In this document: piece after piece, positions 33,268-43,400 of the stretch
Layout of the letters: the number at the start of each line of letters is the position of its first letter
How positions within the stretch are numbered: position 1 is the first letter of the stretch
Assembly (NCBI GenBank): GCA_018136815.1
Contig: CM030935.1
Span: 2,120,388 to 2,184,387 of the forward strand
DNA from: Isochrysis galbana
Lineage: Eukaryota; Haptophyta; Isochrysidales; Isochrysidaceae
DNA length: 64,000 nt
Reading direction: 5' to 3'
Position numbers and translations under genes: made by a program
Notes under the pieces: model-generated
What the model saw: only the letters and a program-made list of their open reading frames with translations
What the model was told of the DNA's origin: nothing
Database searches by the model: none

Positions 33268-34291
33268 TCAGGCCTTATCCTTCGCCGGAGCCTCCGATGC
33301 ACGAACCTCATCCTGTCCGACAGCGGCCATTGCGGCAGCCGTCCCGAGGCCAAGCACAACGAGATCCTGTCTTTCGAGGAGGACATCCAGCAAATTGCCA
33401 CCAACTCCTGTTGTGTCCGTTAAGACTTTAAGAAGAATGAGGAAGCCAATGAAGTTACCTGATGACCACGGTGAATGGGGCACTCGGATCGGCAACATAT
33501 TCAGTAACCATGAGGTAATGATCAAATAAGCTTGCGCCTGTGGCTGTGGGCGTGCGCAGACTGAGGGTCCGGCTTGGGCAAGATGTTTGGTGGCATGGAA
33601 AAAACGCAAGGATTCCATCCCATGGCAACCCGTTGCACGTGCCCCAAGAATAGCAGGACAGCGGGCAGCACGCGGACGTGCGCCATGGAATTGGACGGAT
33701 TGATTGCGCACCTTTACCAAAGACGAACCATGACATAATCACGAGCGATCGGGCCTTCATCAGCGCAAACGAGAAGGCTGCCTCGTTCAAAGAGCCGTCT
33801 TGTGTCACAAATCCACGGCGGCGGTCATCGACTACATCCTTCGGGAGCAGGCTGTTCTTGCTCTGCGCCAGGGCATCAAAGACTATGTTGACCGCGACAG
33901 GATTGAGTTCGATACTGTTGAAATCTTTTGCGGTGAGGCCGAAGCCCTTCGCCAAGGCCTCGTCCGTGAAGCGCAGTTTAGGTGTGTTTTGGATGAGAGC
34001 CACACGCTCTACCTGCCCCAAGCGCTGGGCCATCTCGTAGCGCTTAATCGAGTAGGCCTGCATCTCTGTGCTCTCACGAACGTCCTCCACCTCAATAAAT
34101 TCAGTACGCTTCTCCCACTCTGAGCTCGACTGCCAGCGGCCGAGCACATTCACAATGTCGAGCAGCGTGGCTGAGCCCTCATTCCAGAACTCGGCGCGAC
34201 GGTACGTCTTGGCAAGCGCGGGATTGGCGGCCAAGGCCGTCGGCATGTTGAGTGCCTCTGAGGCCGTGAGCGCGAGCAGAGCGGCGATCAT
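33268..34291 (-). CDS. Unknown protein with N-terminal targeting or signal sequence
   Basis: Exon 1 runs from the ATG at 34291 to 33712 (AAAG/GTGCGC) and reads IAALLALTASEALNMPTALA, then YRRAEFWNEGSATLLDIVNV, LGRWQSSSEWEKR, then LNEAAFSFALMKARSLVIMS. Exon 2 (33537 to about 33459) encodes SLFDHYLMVTEYVADPSAP. The last exon, ending at 33268, encodes GNLLDVLLERQDLVVLGLGT and a charged tail. The phase of the last junction does not close with the obvious donor at 33458; a weaker GTGCCC donor about 18 bp earlier would. The family is not recognised. A plastid or membrane location is suggested by the N-terminus and the hydrophobic C-terminal segment. A GA-rich tract lies just upstream of the start (34360-34410). 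Confidence 0.6.
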
Positions 34292-34708
34292 TTCGGTGAG
34301 GGAGGTGCGAGAGTGACGCAGCAGCGCACCGCCCCCACCTCGACGGGGTCCTGCGTATGGGTCGAGAGAGAGAGAGGGAGGGGGGGGAGAAAGGGAATCT
34401 CTCTCTCTGCCTCGGGTGCGAGCTCTTCCCAAGTCTTCATTTGATCATTTAGTTTACCTTGTTAGCGCCGTCCACTCCCGTTGCCCCGCAGCCAGAGAAA
34501 ATGCTATGTGAACCCATAGTGAATCCCAGGATCATGTGGCGTGGTTATTTATGGATCTTGAATTGATCTAGCTTCAGATGTTCAGATAGACGGAGGCTAA
34601 TGAAAGCGAGAGATGCTGAGACTAGCGGCTGCGGCCAAGGGCTGAGAATTGAGGGGGCGGCGAAGCGGTGATAGTAGTATAAGGTGTACGTGTTTGGGGA
34701 GTTCTGAT

Positions 34709-36584
34709 TCAGCACCACACCCCACCCACAAGCTGAGGGAGTCCATCACGCCCAGGGCTAGAGGCCCCGTCATACAGAGGGGGCTGTGCCTGCCGCAGTG
34801 GCATCCACGTCGCAAAGTCTGCACACCAAGGGTGATCCAACGAAATGTATGGTGGCAGGCATAACCGTGGCGACGGTGCCGAAGTAAAGAGCGGGGCGTG
34901 GATGAGCGAACGTGAAGTGCCAGATAGTGCATTGCTAGAGGCATCTCCTACCGTTCCTCGGACACGAGTTTCATAGCTGCCCTGGGCAAGGTCTAGAGGC
35001 CTCCCATTAACGTCGAATCTGCTGACGGGGCGCGCCTCGTTCCTGCGCGCAACAATTGAGCCGCGACGAGCTGCCATGAGGGCGTAGGCGATACGGTCGA
35101 TATTGGAAGAAAACTTTCCCTGACGATCATGCGGGATTCCCGTTGATTGCCTTGACCCACGATGCTGCTGTGCAGCTGCGGTCACATACGAAGCACATAC
35201 ACAAGGGTAACTTGTGTAACATGGGGAGTCGCAGAGTGTATGTCGACCTCAAGAATGAGAGCCTTTCATGGTGCTTGAATTATAGGCCTAGCACCCCGGC
35301 AACCCCATGCTTGGCAACACTCACCACAAGAGCATCGCACTCAACCATTAAGAGGAGATCGACCATAAGCTCGAGGGCGTCATCGTGGCCGTCTATCAAT
35401 CGCTTCTCAAGGAGAGCTTCAATCTGCAAGACTTGCCGTGACTTTTGGAAACGCCACTGCCGTCGAACTTCTGCATCCGAACGAATGAGCCAAATCGCCC
35501 TCCCACCACCTCCTGGCTGCTTGGAGGCTTTCTGCGCGCTTCCATCCGTGGCGGTGGGGCGGCTAGCTAGGGTAGCGCGGCGATGCCCTTTAGTGCTGAC
35601 GGCTCCACTTTTAGGCGTACCCCAGTTGGGGTCATCCGGGTTCCTCTCCACTGCCGTCAAGCGCCTCGCCTCTGCCGCCGCTTTCTGGTCATCGGTTGAG
35701 AAGTAGACGTAGACCTGACGACCAGCACCATATGCGCGCTCCATATCGTGCACGGCTGGTAGGTACGCCGAGAGCGGCTCGCAGGTCCGGTTGTGATGCT
35801 GGTGCTTCGCTTCCTTTGTACATGAGTCTCCGGCGCGCAAGTGGAGGCCAATCAAAAGAGGCCTGGGTTGGTGGGATTTCCTGCGTAGAGATGAGTCCGG
35901 CCAGCCCAACGAGCGCTTCACCTGCTCCAACCGAGCCGAGACAGCAGCCGATGGACGGATCAAACTCGACAGTAACAGGACAACCGTGTTGAAACGGCCA
36001 GCCAATTCGATGCTGCGGATGATCGACTCTGCAGCCGGTGGCGCTCCGGAGAAGATTGCATTGTATGTGGCACTGGCTGGGAAACGGCTTCCGAGCATCT
36101 TGGCAGGGCGCTTCAGCCGAAAGTCCGCTGAACAATTGCTGAATGGTTGGAGGAAGCACTCGAAGCTCTCGCTCTCGCACTTGGATCTGTTCTTGAACAG
36201 GTCCAAAGGCCAAGCGGGCACCCTGTGGTACTCAAAGTGCTCCGGGCGCGGGCCGCGCTGATTGCTGCGCTGCGCACCGAGCGGCACCTTGTCGTGCAGC
36301 AGGCAGTGTAGCATCGGCTTCACAAACGAGTTGAGCGTCTTCCCGAACCCACCCTCCACGATGGAGAGCCTCACGCCCCGAGTCTTGCACTCCGCCGCAC
36401 TGAGCGGTGCCTGCGACCTCCGGATCGCCTCGTCGAGGTGCTCGACTGCGCGCGCGACGGGATCGTCCGCAGGCACGTGCGCGCGCACACCAAGTCGCGG
36501 AGGCAGGAAGTGCGTTGCCTCGTGCGTCAGCGCCGTCGAGTTGAACGCCAACGACGGCAGCACACACGGCGTCGCCGCTGCCAT
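34709..36584 (-). CDS. Fucosyltransferase-like glycosyltransferase (FUT8/NodZ-like fold)
   Basis: Two exons, 36584-35325 and 35119-34709, join in phase 0 (GTG/GTGAGT donor, CGTCAG acceptor) and give ~556 residues. Motifs appear in GT-B fucosyltransferase order: LLIGLHLRAGDSC (the HxRxGD type, donor phosphate binding), VYVYFSTDDQKAAAEARRL, and LLLMVECDALV joined across the intron to GKFSSNIDRIAYALMAARRG, matching the ECD-x3-GxxSSN-x3-AYxLM pattern of α1,6-type enzymes. The N-terminus (ATPCVLPSLAF) is weakly hydrophobic; Golgi location is expected for the family. An earlier GTG in frame is not needed. The segment after RVRGT is less sure, because another donor could change the last ~60 residues. 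It starts 228 bp from the divergent hydrolase gene. Confidence 0.65.
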
Positions 36585-36812
36585 CGCCCGGGATGCGGAA
36601 AAAAGCAAAAGCACAGGGAGCGGCGGGAAGTGTCTCTATTCCCTCTGAGAGAACGGGACCATCTTCCCCCGTGCAGAGGGAGAGTGAAGAAGAGAGGAAG
36701 GAGAACCTCCTCCTCCTCCGAGGAGTCCCCTCCCCCCCTATCTCTCCCTCTCCCTCTCCCTCTCTTCTCTCAGTCCCCCACCCGCGCTGTCGGTGGTGCC
36801 GAGAGGGAGACC
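36585..36812. promoter_or_regulatory. Bidirectional promoter region
   Basis: Two starts lie head to head, at 36584 (minus) and 36813 (plus). Between them is a C/T tract (CCCCCCTATCTCTCCCTCTC, 36728-36775) and a GA-rich block (36640-36710). No TATA box stands out. Confidence 0.5.
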
Positions 36813-38122
36813 ATGGCGAGCCTCTCGGCGGTGGGCGTCGAGCCCACGGCTACGACGCGGCGGCGATGGATACACGAGGCGTGGACCGGCTGTGGAGGCA
36901 AGGACGCCGCCCGCGCCGAGGCGGCTCTCCTGCAGCGCTTCGTCAAGGGCCCCTTCACCGTCTCTCGTGTGCAAATTGAGCTGCCGCAGCTTGGGCTGGG
37001 CAAGCAGTACATTGCGACGCTCGAGATGAACCCGGACGCTCCAGGACCCGTGATCGTGTGGGCTCATGGTGCCGGGGCAGGCCTCGGGTTTGGCTTCAAG
37101 AACTATGACGCTCTGGCAAACCTGGGCGGTACACGACGGCGGGTGCTCGCATTCGACTGGCTCGGCCAGGCCAACTCGTCACGCCCGTGCTATCCACATG
37201 GTAGGTGGGGTCGCTCGCGCCCGGACCACTGGTCCGCCGCCCTCCAGTTCTTCCTAGATTCCTTCGAAGCATGGCGGTTGGCATTGGGCGTCGAGGTGAT
37301 GGACCTCTTTGGTCACTCTACAGGGGCCTATGTCTGCACGCAATACGCCCTTGCGCACCCCGAGCGAGTCCGACGGCTGATCCTGCACGGGGCGGCAGGT
37401 ATTGGATCACAGCCACGGCCCAAGGGCCCGGACGAGACGCGCCTCCTCAGCGGTGCCCTGCCTGCAGTGCTGCGCATGTTGTGGGAAGGAGGGGCACTCA
37501 ACTTTGGTGCCCTGCAGAAGCTTGGCCGAGTGGCAAAGGAACCGGCACGACGACGCTTCCATCGTTTCCAGAGGGCTCGTAGAGATAACGTCGAGGATGA
37601 CGAAGAGCTCGACTTGCTGTTCGAGTATTTTTGGACATCGCTCTGCGCTCAGCCCACCTCCTCGGACAAGTGGGTCAATTCATTTCTGGTGAGCCTTTTT
37701 TCCCGGTTGTTGAACAACCTTGCCTTTACACGGACCCACCCATGCTATCGCATTTAGGGAGATATGTTGCAGCCGCCCCATGTGGCGTGGCCGGGGTCGT
37801 TATCTCACCTAGCCGCCCACGCGACACGGTCTGCCGATCTCAGATCTTCAAGGAAGGCGTGACTGAGGAAGGCGTTGACCATGTTGGTTTGTATGGGCGC
37901 CGACCCATTGCAGATGAACCTCCCCATCGCCTTGCATGCCTGCCACCCAGTCTGCTGCTGTATGGAGATAAAGACTGGGTGTGGACTCCTTCTGTGCGCC
38001 AGGCGGCCGAAGGAGCGCTGCCATCGTGCACCTTGCATGTTATTGAGCGAGGGAACCATCACTTGTATCTCGATTTGCCTGAAGTCTTCCACACTCTAGT
38101 TGAGGAGGCTCTGCGAGATTAG
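36813..38122 (+). CDS. ABHD4/5-like alpha/beta-hydrolase
   Basis: Two exons, 36813-37688 and 37844-38122, join in phase 0 (CTG/GTGAGC, CTCAG) and give 384 residues. It has the oxyanion-hole strand VIVWAHGAGAGLGFGF, the nucleophile elbow GHSTGAY, the acid-bearing strand LLLYGDKDWVW, and a catalytic His region GNHHLYLDLPE that includes the HxxxxD motif of ABHD4/ABHD5-type acyltransferases and lipases. Family members act on lysophospholipids or N-acyl phospholipids, or as lysophosphatidic acid acyltransferases. Unlike animal ABHD5, the nucleophile Ser is present, so it should be catalytic. The start context is GAGACCATGG. Confidence 0.85.
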
Positions 38123-38867
38123 GTGTTCTTGTGCACGAGGTCACGAGGTCCTCGCCTCGGTCTGCCGGATCAAGTCCTCTCTCCATCTATCTTATGATTC
38201 ATCATCTCGGGATTCTTAACCCCATCGAATATTCGATCTGTCCGATCAAGCTCTGCTCTCCATGTATTTTATGATTCATAATCTCGGCGTTGTTCGCTAC
38301 GTTCGCTATTGCCGCTACTACAATAAATGTATAGTCTACTTGGTATGGATGATGCAAGGGTGTGAAGCTGTACGATTGATGCGGTGTGTACATGCACACG
38401 CTATGCAAAAATGCTTGAAGATGCCGGCTAGAACTAAGTGTGTTGCGGGTTGGGGGGGAGGGAAGAGGAATGGCTTATGGATGCGCGCTACACTTAGCCG
38501 CCCCATCCCTCGTCCCTCCTCGGTTTGACAGCTCCTAATCCCCCTTCGCGTGGAAATTAACGCCAAGTTCCGAGAGCTCCCTTCAGTTCTTTCTCGCCGG
38601 TCTCCATCTCTCGCTTCTCGCTCTTTCGTCTTTCGCCCCCCCCCCCCCCTTTTCCCTTTTTTGCTTGCGTAAACGATGTCGTGTATATTTGACGGTCCTT
38701 GGTCCTTGGTGTTGGTGTCGTGTTCGTACTCTGTTCTTCTTTTTTCGCGATCTCTGTCTGTTTTGATGCTCCGCTCCCGCCAGCCATGTCTGCCCCTGCC
38801 GTCACTCAGCTTGGTGCCGCGTTCGAGCACTCAGGAAAGGTAGAGATAATAATAATATAACTTAGCA
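38123..38867. other. Intergenic stretch with a diverged direct repeat
   Basis: GATCAAG, CTCTCCAT, TTATGATTCAT and AATCTCGG occur at 38169-38210 and again at 38247-38288. A short ATG frame (MSAPAVTQLGAAFEHSGK) at 38786 resembles the gag start in the LTR-B elements. No host gene is supported. Confidence 0.45.
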
Positions 38868-39492
38868 TTAGTACCGCTACTCTCACCAGCTCTGGTACTA
38901 ACACGACAACCCTTAGCGCACCTGCCCGTACGCCTCGACGCATGTTGCTGTCCCAGATACATACACCTATGCACCCCTCCAGCACATGTCCACATCTCCC
39001 CCCTCGCAGGCCCCCGGCTCCCATTCTAACTAACCCCCCATAGGTTAAAATGAGGGCAAACCCATCGAGGCGGACGGACCGACCTACGTCGGGCGACTCT
39101 CCCTCTCCGGGAAAAAGCACCGGGGGGGCGGGGGGGGGGGGGAACTCTCTAATCCAAGAAGAACGGCCCTTACCAGCTCGCGCCGTGAGCGGTCCTCGAG
39201 AAATAAATGACTGTGACTCGAGTAGCCTGCGCCACCAGGGATACTCTCCTCGCCATTGAGCCACTCCCTTCTCTTCTCCCTCCTGTCGCCAGCCGCCCCT
39301 CGCCCCTCACCCCTTTGCTAACGCAAACGGGGCGCATTTCTCACTGCATTCCAGGGGGGGGGGTGCAAAACCCCCCCTCTCCCTCTCTCCACTCTCTCCC
39401 TTCGTCGTCCCTGCGGCGCGTCGTCATGCGGCGCGCCCTGGCCTGCTCTCAAGGGCCCTTTGGGGGGGGCTCCCAGAGGGACAGCAAGGGCA
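38868..39492 (+). repeat. Dispersed repeat R2, copy 2, split by the chromovirus
   Basis: It starts with inverted arms TTAGTACC (38868-38875) and GGTACTAA (38894-38901), then matches 56301-56840 in order: GCACCTGCCCGTACGCC, CCGACCTACGTCGGGCGACT, GGTCCTCGAGAAATAAATGA, ACGCAAACGGG, a G-run and GCGGCGCGTCG. It is interrupted at GGGCA by the LTR element and resumes at 45885. Confidence 0.75.
39488..39492. repeat. Target-site duplication GGGCA (left)
   Basis: GGGCA precedes the 5' LTR and is repeated directly after the 3' LTR at 45885-45889. Confidence 0.9.
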
Positions 39493-40343
39493 TGTCGCAT
39501 CCGCGATCGACTTCCGACCTTAGGCGTCTTCGAGCCCAGTCGTTCTTGTTGCCGCGGGGTTTTACTCGTAACTTGTAGAACTCTGCACTCGTAACTCGCC
39601 CCTCGCTCCTTGCCGTTGCGCCCCTTTGTGGCCTGTCTCGCTCCTGTTTCGCTCCTTTGCACCTTGGGCCTTGCTCTGCCTTTGGTCCCTCCTTGCTGTC
39701 GTTCCCCCGCGCTCGTTCTCGCTCTCGTCGTAGGTGTTCGTCGTTGCGGACCTTTCCCCCGCGCGAAGCCTACCCTCTCTCCCCTTCCGGTTTACGCTCG
39801 TAGATTCCCTCCTTACTTTCTATCTATTCGTTCGCGGTAACCGCCGTTCGCCGTCGGCTCTTCCGTCGCATCATCGCTCTCTTGTCGGCTTTCTCTTCCT
39901 TGTTTCCTTCCTTCTGTGTTTTCCCCGCCCAAGTGGAGAAAGATACGTTAGTGTGGAGGAATGTTGGGTGAAAGTCAAGTGTGCGTGTCTCGGATTGTTG
40001 TCGGACTCATCGGATTGGTACCCTGTCGGCCTCTGTCCTCTGTCGCCCTCGTCCCTCGTCCCAGTCGCTCCTCGCTCCCTCGTTTTCGCTCTCGCTCTCG
40101 CTCAGTCGTAACCAGCAATCTTACAACACCAACCAAATCCACTCACTCACCCACTCACCCTCGCTATCCGCTATGTCCGCTCCGTCTTCGCGCTCGCCCT
40201 CGCCACTGCCCGCCATCCATCTCCCAACCATGGAAGATGGCCTGCCCGTCCCGCCCGCCAATGGCCAAAATGCCGTGCCTGCCGCCGCCTACCTTCCGTC
40301 CCGTTCGGTTCCTCCTGTCCCATCCATAACCTCCAATCCGTCA
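39493..40343 (+). repeat. 5' LTR of the chromovirus (851 bp)
   Basis: TGTCGCATCC starts and CCGTCA ends the repeat. It carries the gag initiator at 40173, ~170 bp before its end. The element promoter should be within it, but no clear TATA box was seen. Confidence 0.95.
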
Positions 40344-40463
40344 GGTGAAGAATCTGAGTCGTCGCGTCCCGCGCCGGACCCGCCACAGGAGCTCCAGAGC
40401 CCCAAATCCACAGAGTCGGGCCCGCTACCCGCTCTGCTTCCCACCGACGCTTCCGCGCTATGA
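40173..40463 (+). pseudogene. gag N-terminal fragment starting inside the LTR
   Basis: The ATG at 40173 begins a 96-residue Ser/Pro/Ala-rich frame (MSAPSSRSPSPLPAIHLPTM). It crosses the LTR boundary at 40343 and terminates near the presumed deletion point (~40450-40480). No capsid or CCHC domain is present. The same start occurs in the 3' LTR (45721) and in the old LTR at 23253-23637. Confidence 0.7.
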
Positions 40464-43400
40464 TTTCTCTAGGCCTCCACCGCCGCCGGTGACCTCCACT
40501 GACGTCAGGGTGGAGCCCCTCTTTCCGCATTCGACTACTGCGCCAACGGCCTCCAGGGATTTCGCACTCTACACTAGTGAGCCCGTTACGATCCCGGGCA
40601 AATCCAGAGGCACCTTCGCCGTCTGCGTCCCCCTCGAGCTCCGCGAGTCACACCCTCGTTCCGCGGTGCTCGTGGATCGCCTCCCCTCGCGCGATGGCCT
40701 CGACTCTCCGCCTCTTGTCGCTACAAGTGTGGAGACACCTAGCGATAAGGGTGAGGTCCTGGTCACCGTCTGGAACCTCTCCGCCCGCCCGGTCACCCTG
40801 CCAGCCTACTCCCCGGTGGCCTCTGCTCACGTGGAATTTGTACTTCACGAGGCTACTCGGACTCCCGGCTCTACCGACGCCGATCCCGAAGCTGCACTAA
40901 CCGAAGCGCAACGCGCCCTCCTAGATTCGATTAACGTTGACCCAGACGAACAGTTAACTCCTGATCAGCTCGGCCAGGTTCGTCGCTTGCTGGCCCGCCA
41001 CATCGACGCCTTCGCGCTCGACCCCAAGAACCCCAAGCACACGCATGTCATGGAAGTCGAACTTCCGCTACTCCCCGGTGCCACGGCTCATCGCCACGCT
41101 CCCTCTAAGATGGGAGACGAAGGACGCGCCATCGTTGAAAAGCACGTCGCCGAGATGGAAGCGGCGGGCATTATTCGCAAGTCCAACTCTCCCTGGGCTT
41201 CTCGCGTGGTGTTAGTTGGCAAGAAGGATGGTTCTGTCCGTTTCTGCGTTGACTACCGCGACACTAACTCGAAACTCCGCATCTCCGATAGTCCGTTGCC
41301 TCTCACCGTCGAAGCCATCGACCGCCTGTCTCGCGGCCAGGGATCTCGAGATTCTCTTTTCCTGTGCATGCTCGACTTGGCCTCCGGCTTTTGGTGCCTA
41401 CCCATCAAAGAGGAGGATAAGCCCATCACGGCCTTTTGCACCCATCGCCAAAAATATGAGTTCAACTACTTGCCGTTCGGCGTGCAGTCTGGTCCTTCCT
41501 ACATGTGCCGCCTCATGGACGCTGTGCTTCAAGGCCTAGCCTGGGAAGTCTGCATGCCCTACCTGGACGACATCGGAATCTGGTCTACAGGCACCGGTGA
41601 CACCCTCGACGCTCGCGTAGATGCCTCCTTCCACCAAATGCTCCACCGCCTCGACCTCGTGCTCGAGCGTCTCCGTTGGGCCGGCCTCACGTGCAAGGCG
41701 TCCAAATGTGTCCTCTTTGCTATTAAGGGAGAGTACCTGGGCCACGTCGTTTCCCGCCGCGGCCTAGAAATGGACCCCAAGAAGATCGAGGTCGTACGTG
41801 CCATCAACCCGCGCGACATCAACTCCCTCGAGAAAGTCCGCTCGTTCCTCGGTCTGTGCTCGTACTATCGTCGTTTTATCAAAGGCTTTTCGCATCTCGC
41901 CGCCCCTCTTACGGACCTAACCCGTACTGGCGTAGACGTGGCTGTGGTCTCCCAAACCCCGGAGTGCCAGCGCGCTGTCCAGCGCCTCATTGAGCTTATT
42001 ACATCGGCGCCGGTGTTGGCCGCGCCGCGCCAGGATAAAGAATTCATCGTCAAGACCGACGCCGCGAGCACCCTCGGCATTGGCGGCGTGCTTTCCCAGA
42101 TTGATGATCATGGTCACGAACATGTTGTGGCGTATTATGGCCGTCGGCTGACTGCTGCCGAGCGACACTGGAGCACCACCGAGGTGGAGCTACTCGCCGC
42201 TCTCGAGAGCATCCGTAATTGGCGCCCTTACCTCTGGGGCCGCCATTTTCGGCTTGTTATAGACCACCAAGCTCTACGTTGGCTACATACGATGAAGGAC
42301 ACCGTCCAAGGAGGACCAGCATCACGCTTAATGCGCTGGGCTCTCAAATTGGCCGAGTATCGCTTCACAGTCGAACACAAACCTGGTGCTAACCATAGCG
42401 ACGCCGACGCGGTTTCCCGTCTCGTCGCGGCTAACGAAGAGACGCCGGTGACGTCTCCCTCTAAACAGGGGGGTGGTCAGCTAGTCGCTGCCGTCGATCC
42501 GCGCCCTCGCACAACAACCGCTTCCAGCCTTCAGAGTCAGGTGCGTCGAGCCAGACAGGCCTCTACGACCAAGGACTCTATCAACCTCTCCTACCTCAAC
42601 ACCGGCACGCCCACGGCCACGGTGTTACGGCAAGCTCAACAAGAAGATGAGGACTGCCACGCACTCATCCTCACTCTTTCCGATGCTCCGCCTCCTCTCG
42701 ACTTAGACTACCGCCGCTTAAGCTGGCTGGCTAAGGAGTCGAAGCGATGCCTGCTCCAGTCCGGCCTCCTTTATCGTCGGGTCCCGACGAGAGACGGCGG
42801 GGAACGTTTATGCTTATACGTGCCGAAGTCCATGCGCAACGCCTACCTCGAGGCCTTTCATGATCACCTGTGTCACCTCGGTGATAGTCGCATGGCACGC
42901 CTCCTTCGCGATCGATACTACTGGCCTGGTCTCAACGCTGACGTGTCAGCGCACGTGCGCCAGTGCCACGAATGTACTCTAGCCAAGCCACCCTTCCGCA
43001 AGCCGACGGACCCTAAAGGCCCTCAAGTCGGCCATTATCCATTCGACGTCGTCTACTGCGACGTGGTGTCGATGGCGCCGACGCATGATTTTGTCAAGGG
43101 CGTCCAGGGCTATGACAAGCTGCTGGTCTTTATTGACTCCCTCACTCGCTGGATTGAAGCGGTTCCCTTCAACGGTGACCCCTCTAGCGCTGATGCACTC
43201 GATGCTTTTATGGCTAACGTTGTCGCACGGCACGGAGTCCCACGGCAACTACGCTCCGATGCCGGCAGCAATCTCGCTAGTGCTCTTACACGTATCATTC
43301 TTGAACGTACTGGCACCGACCTCAGACCTAGCACTCCTCATCACCACGAGAGTGTGGGTCTGGTTGAGCGGGCACAACAAACGCTAATCAACATGGCGCG

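Noticed and set aside
40344-40370. A tRNA primer binding site after the 5' LTR
   Set aside because: No TGG-starting match to a common tRNA 3' end is visible, so none was annotated.
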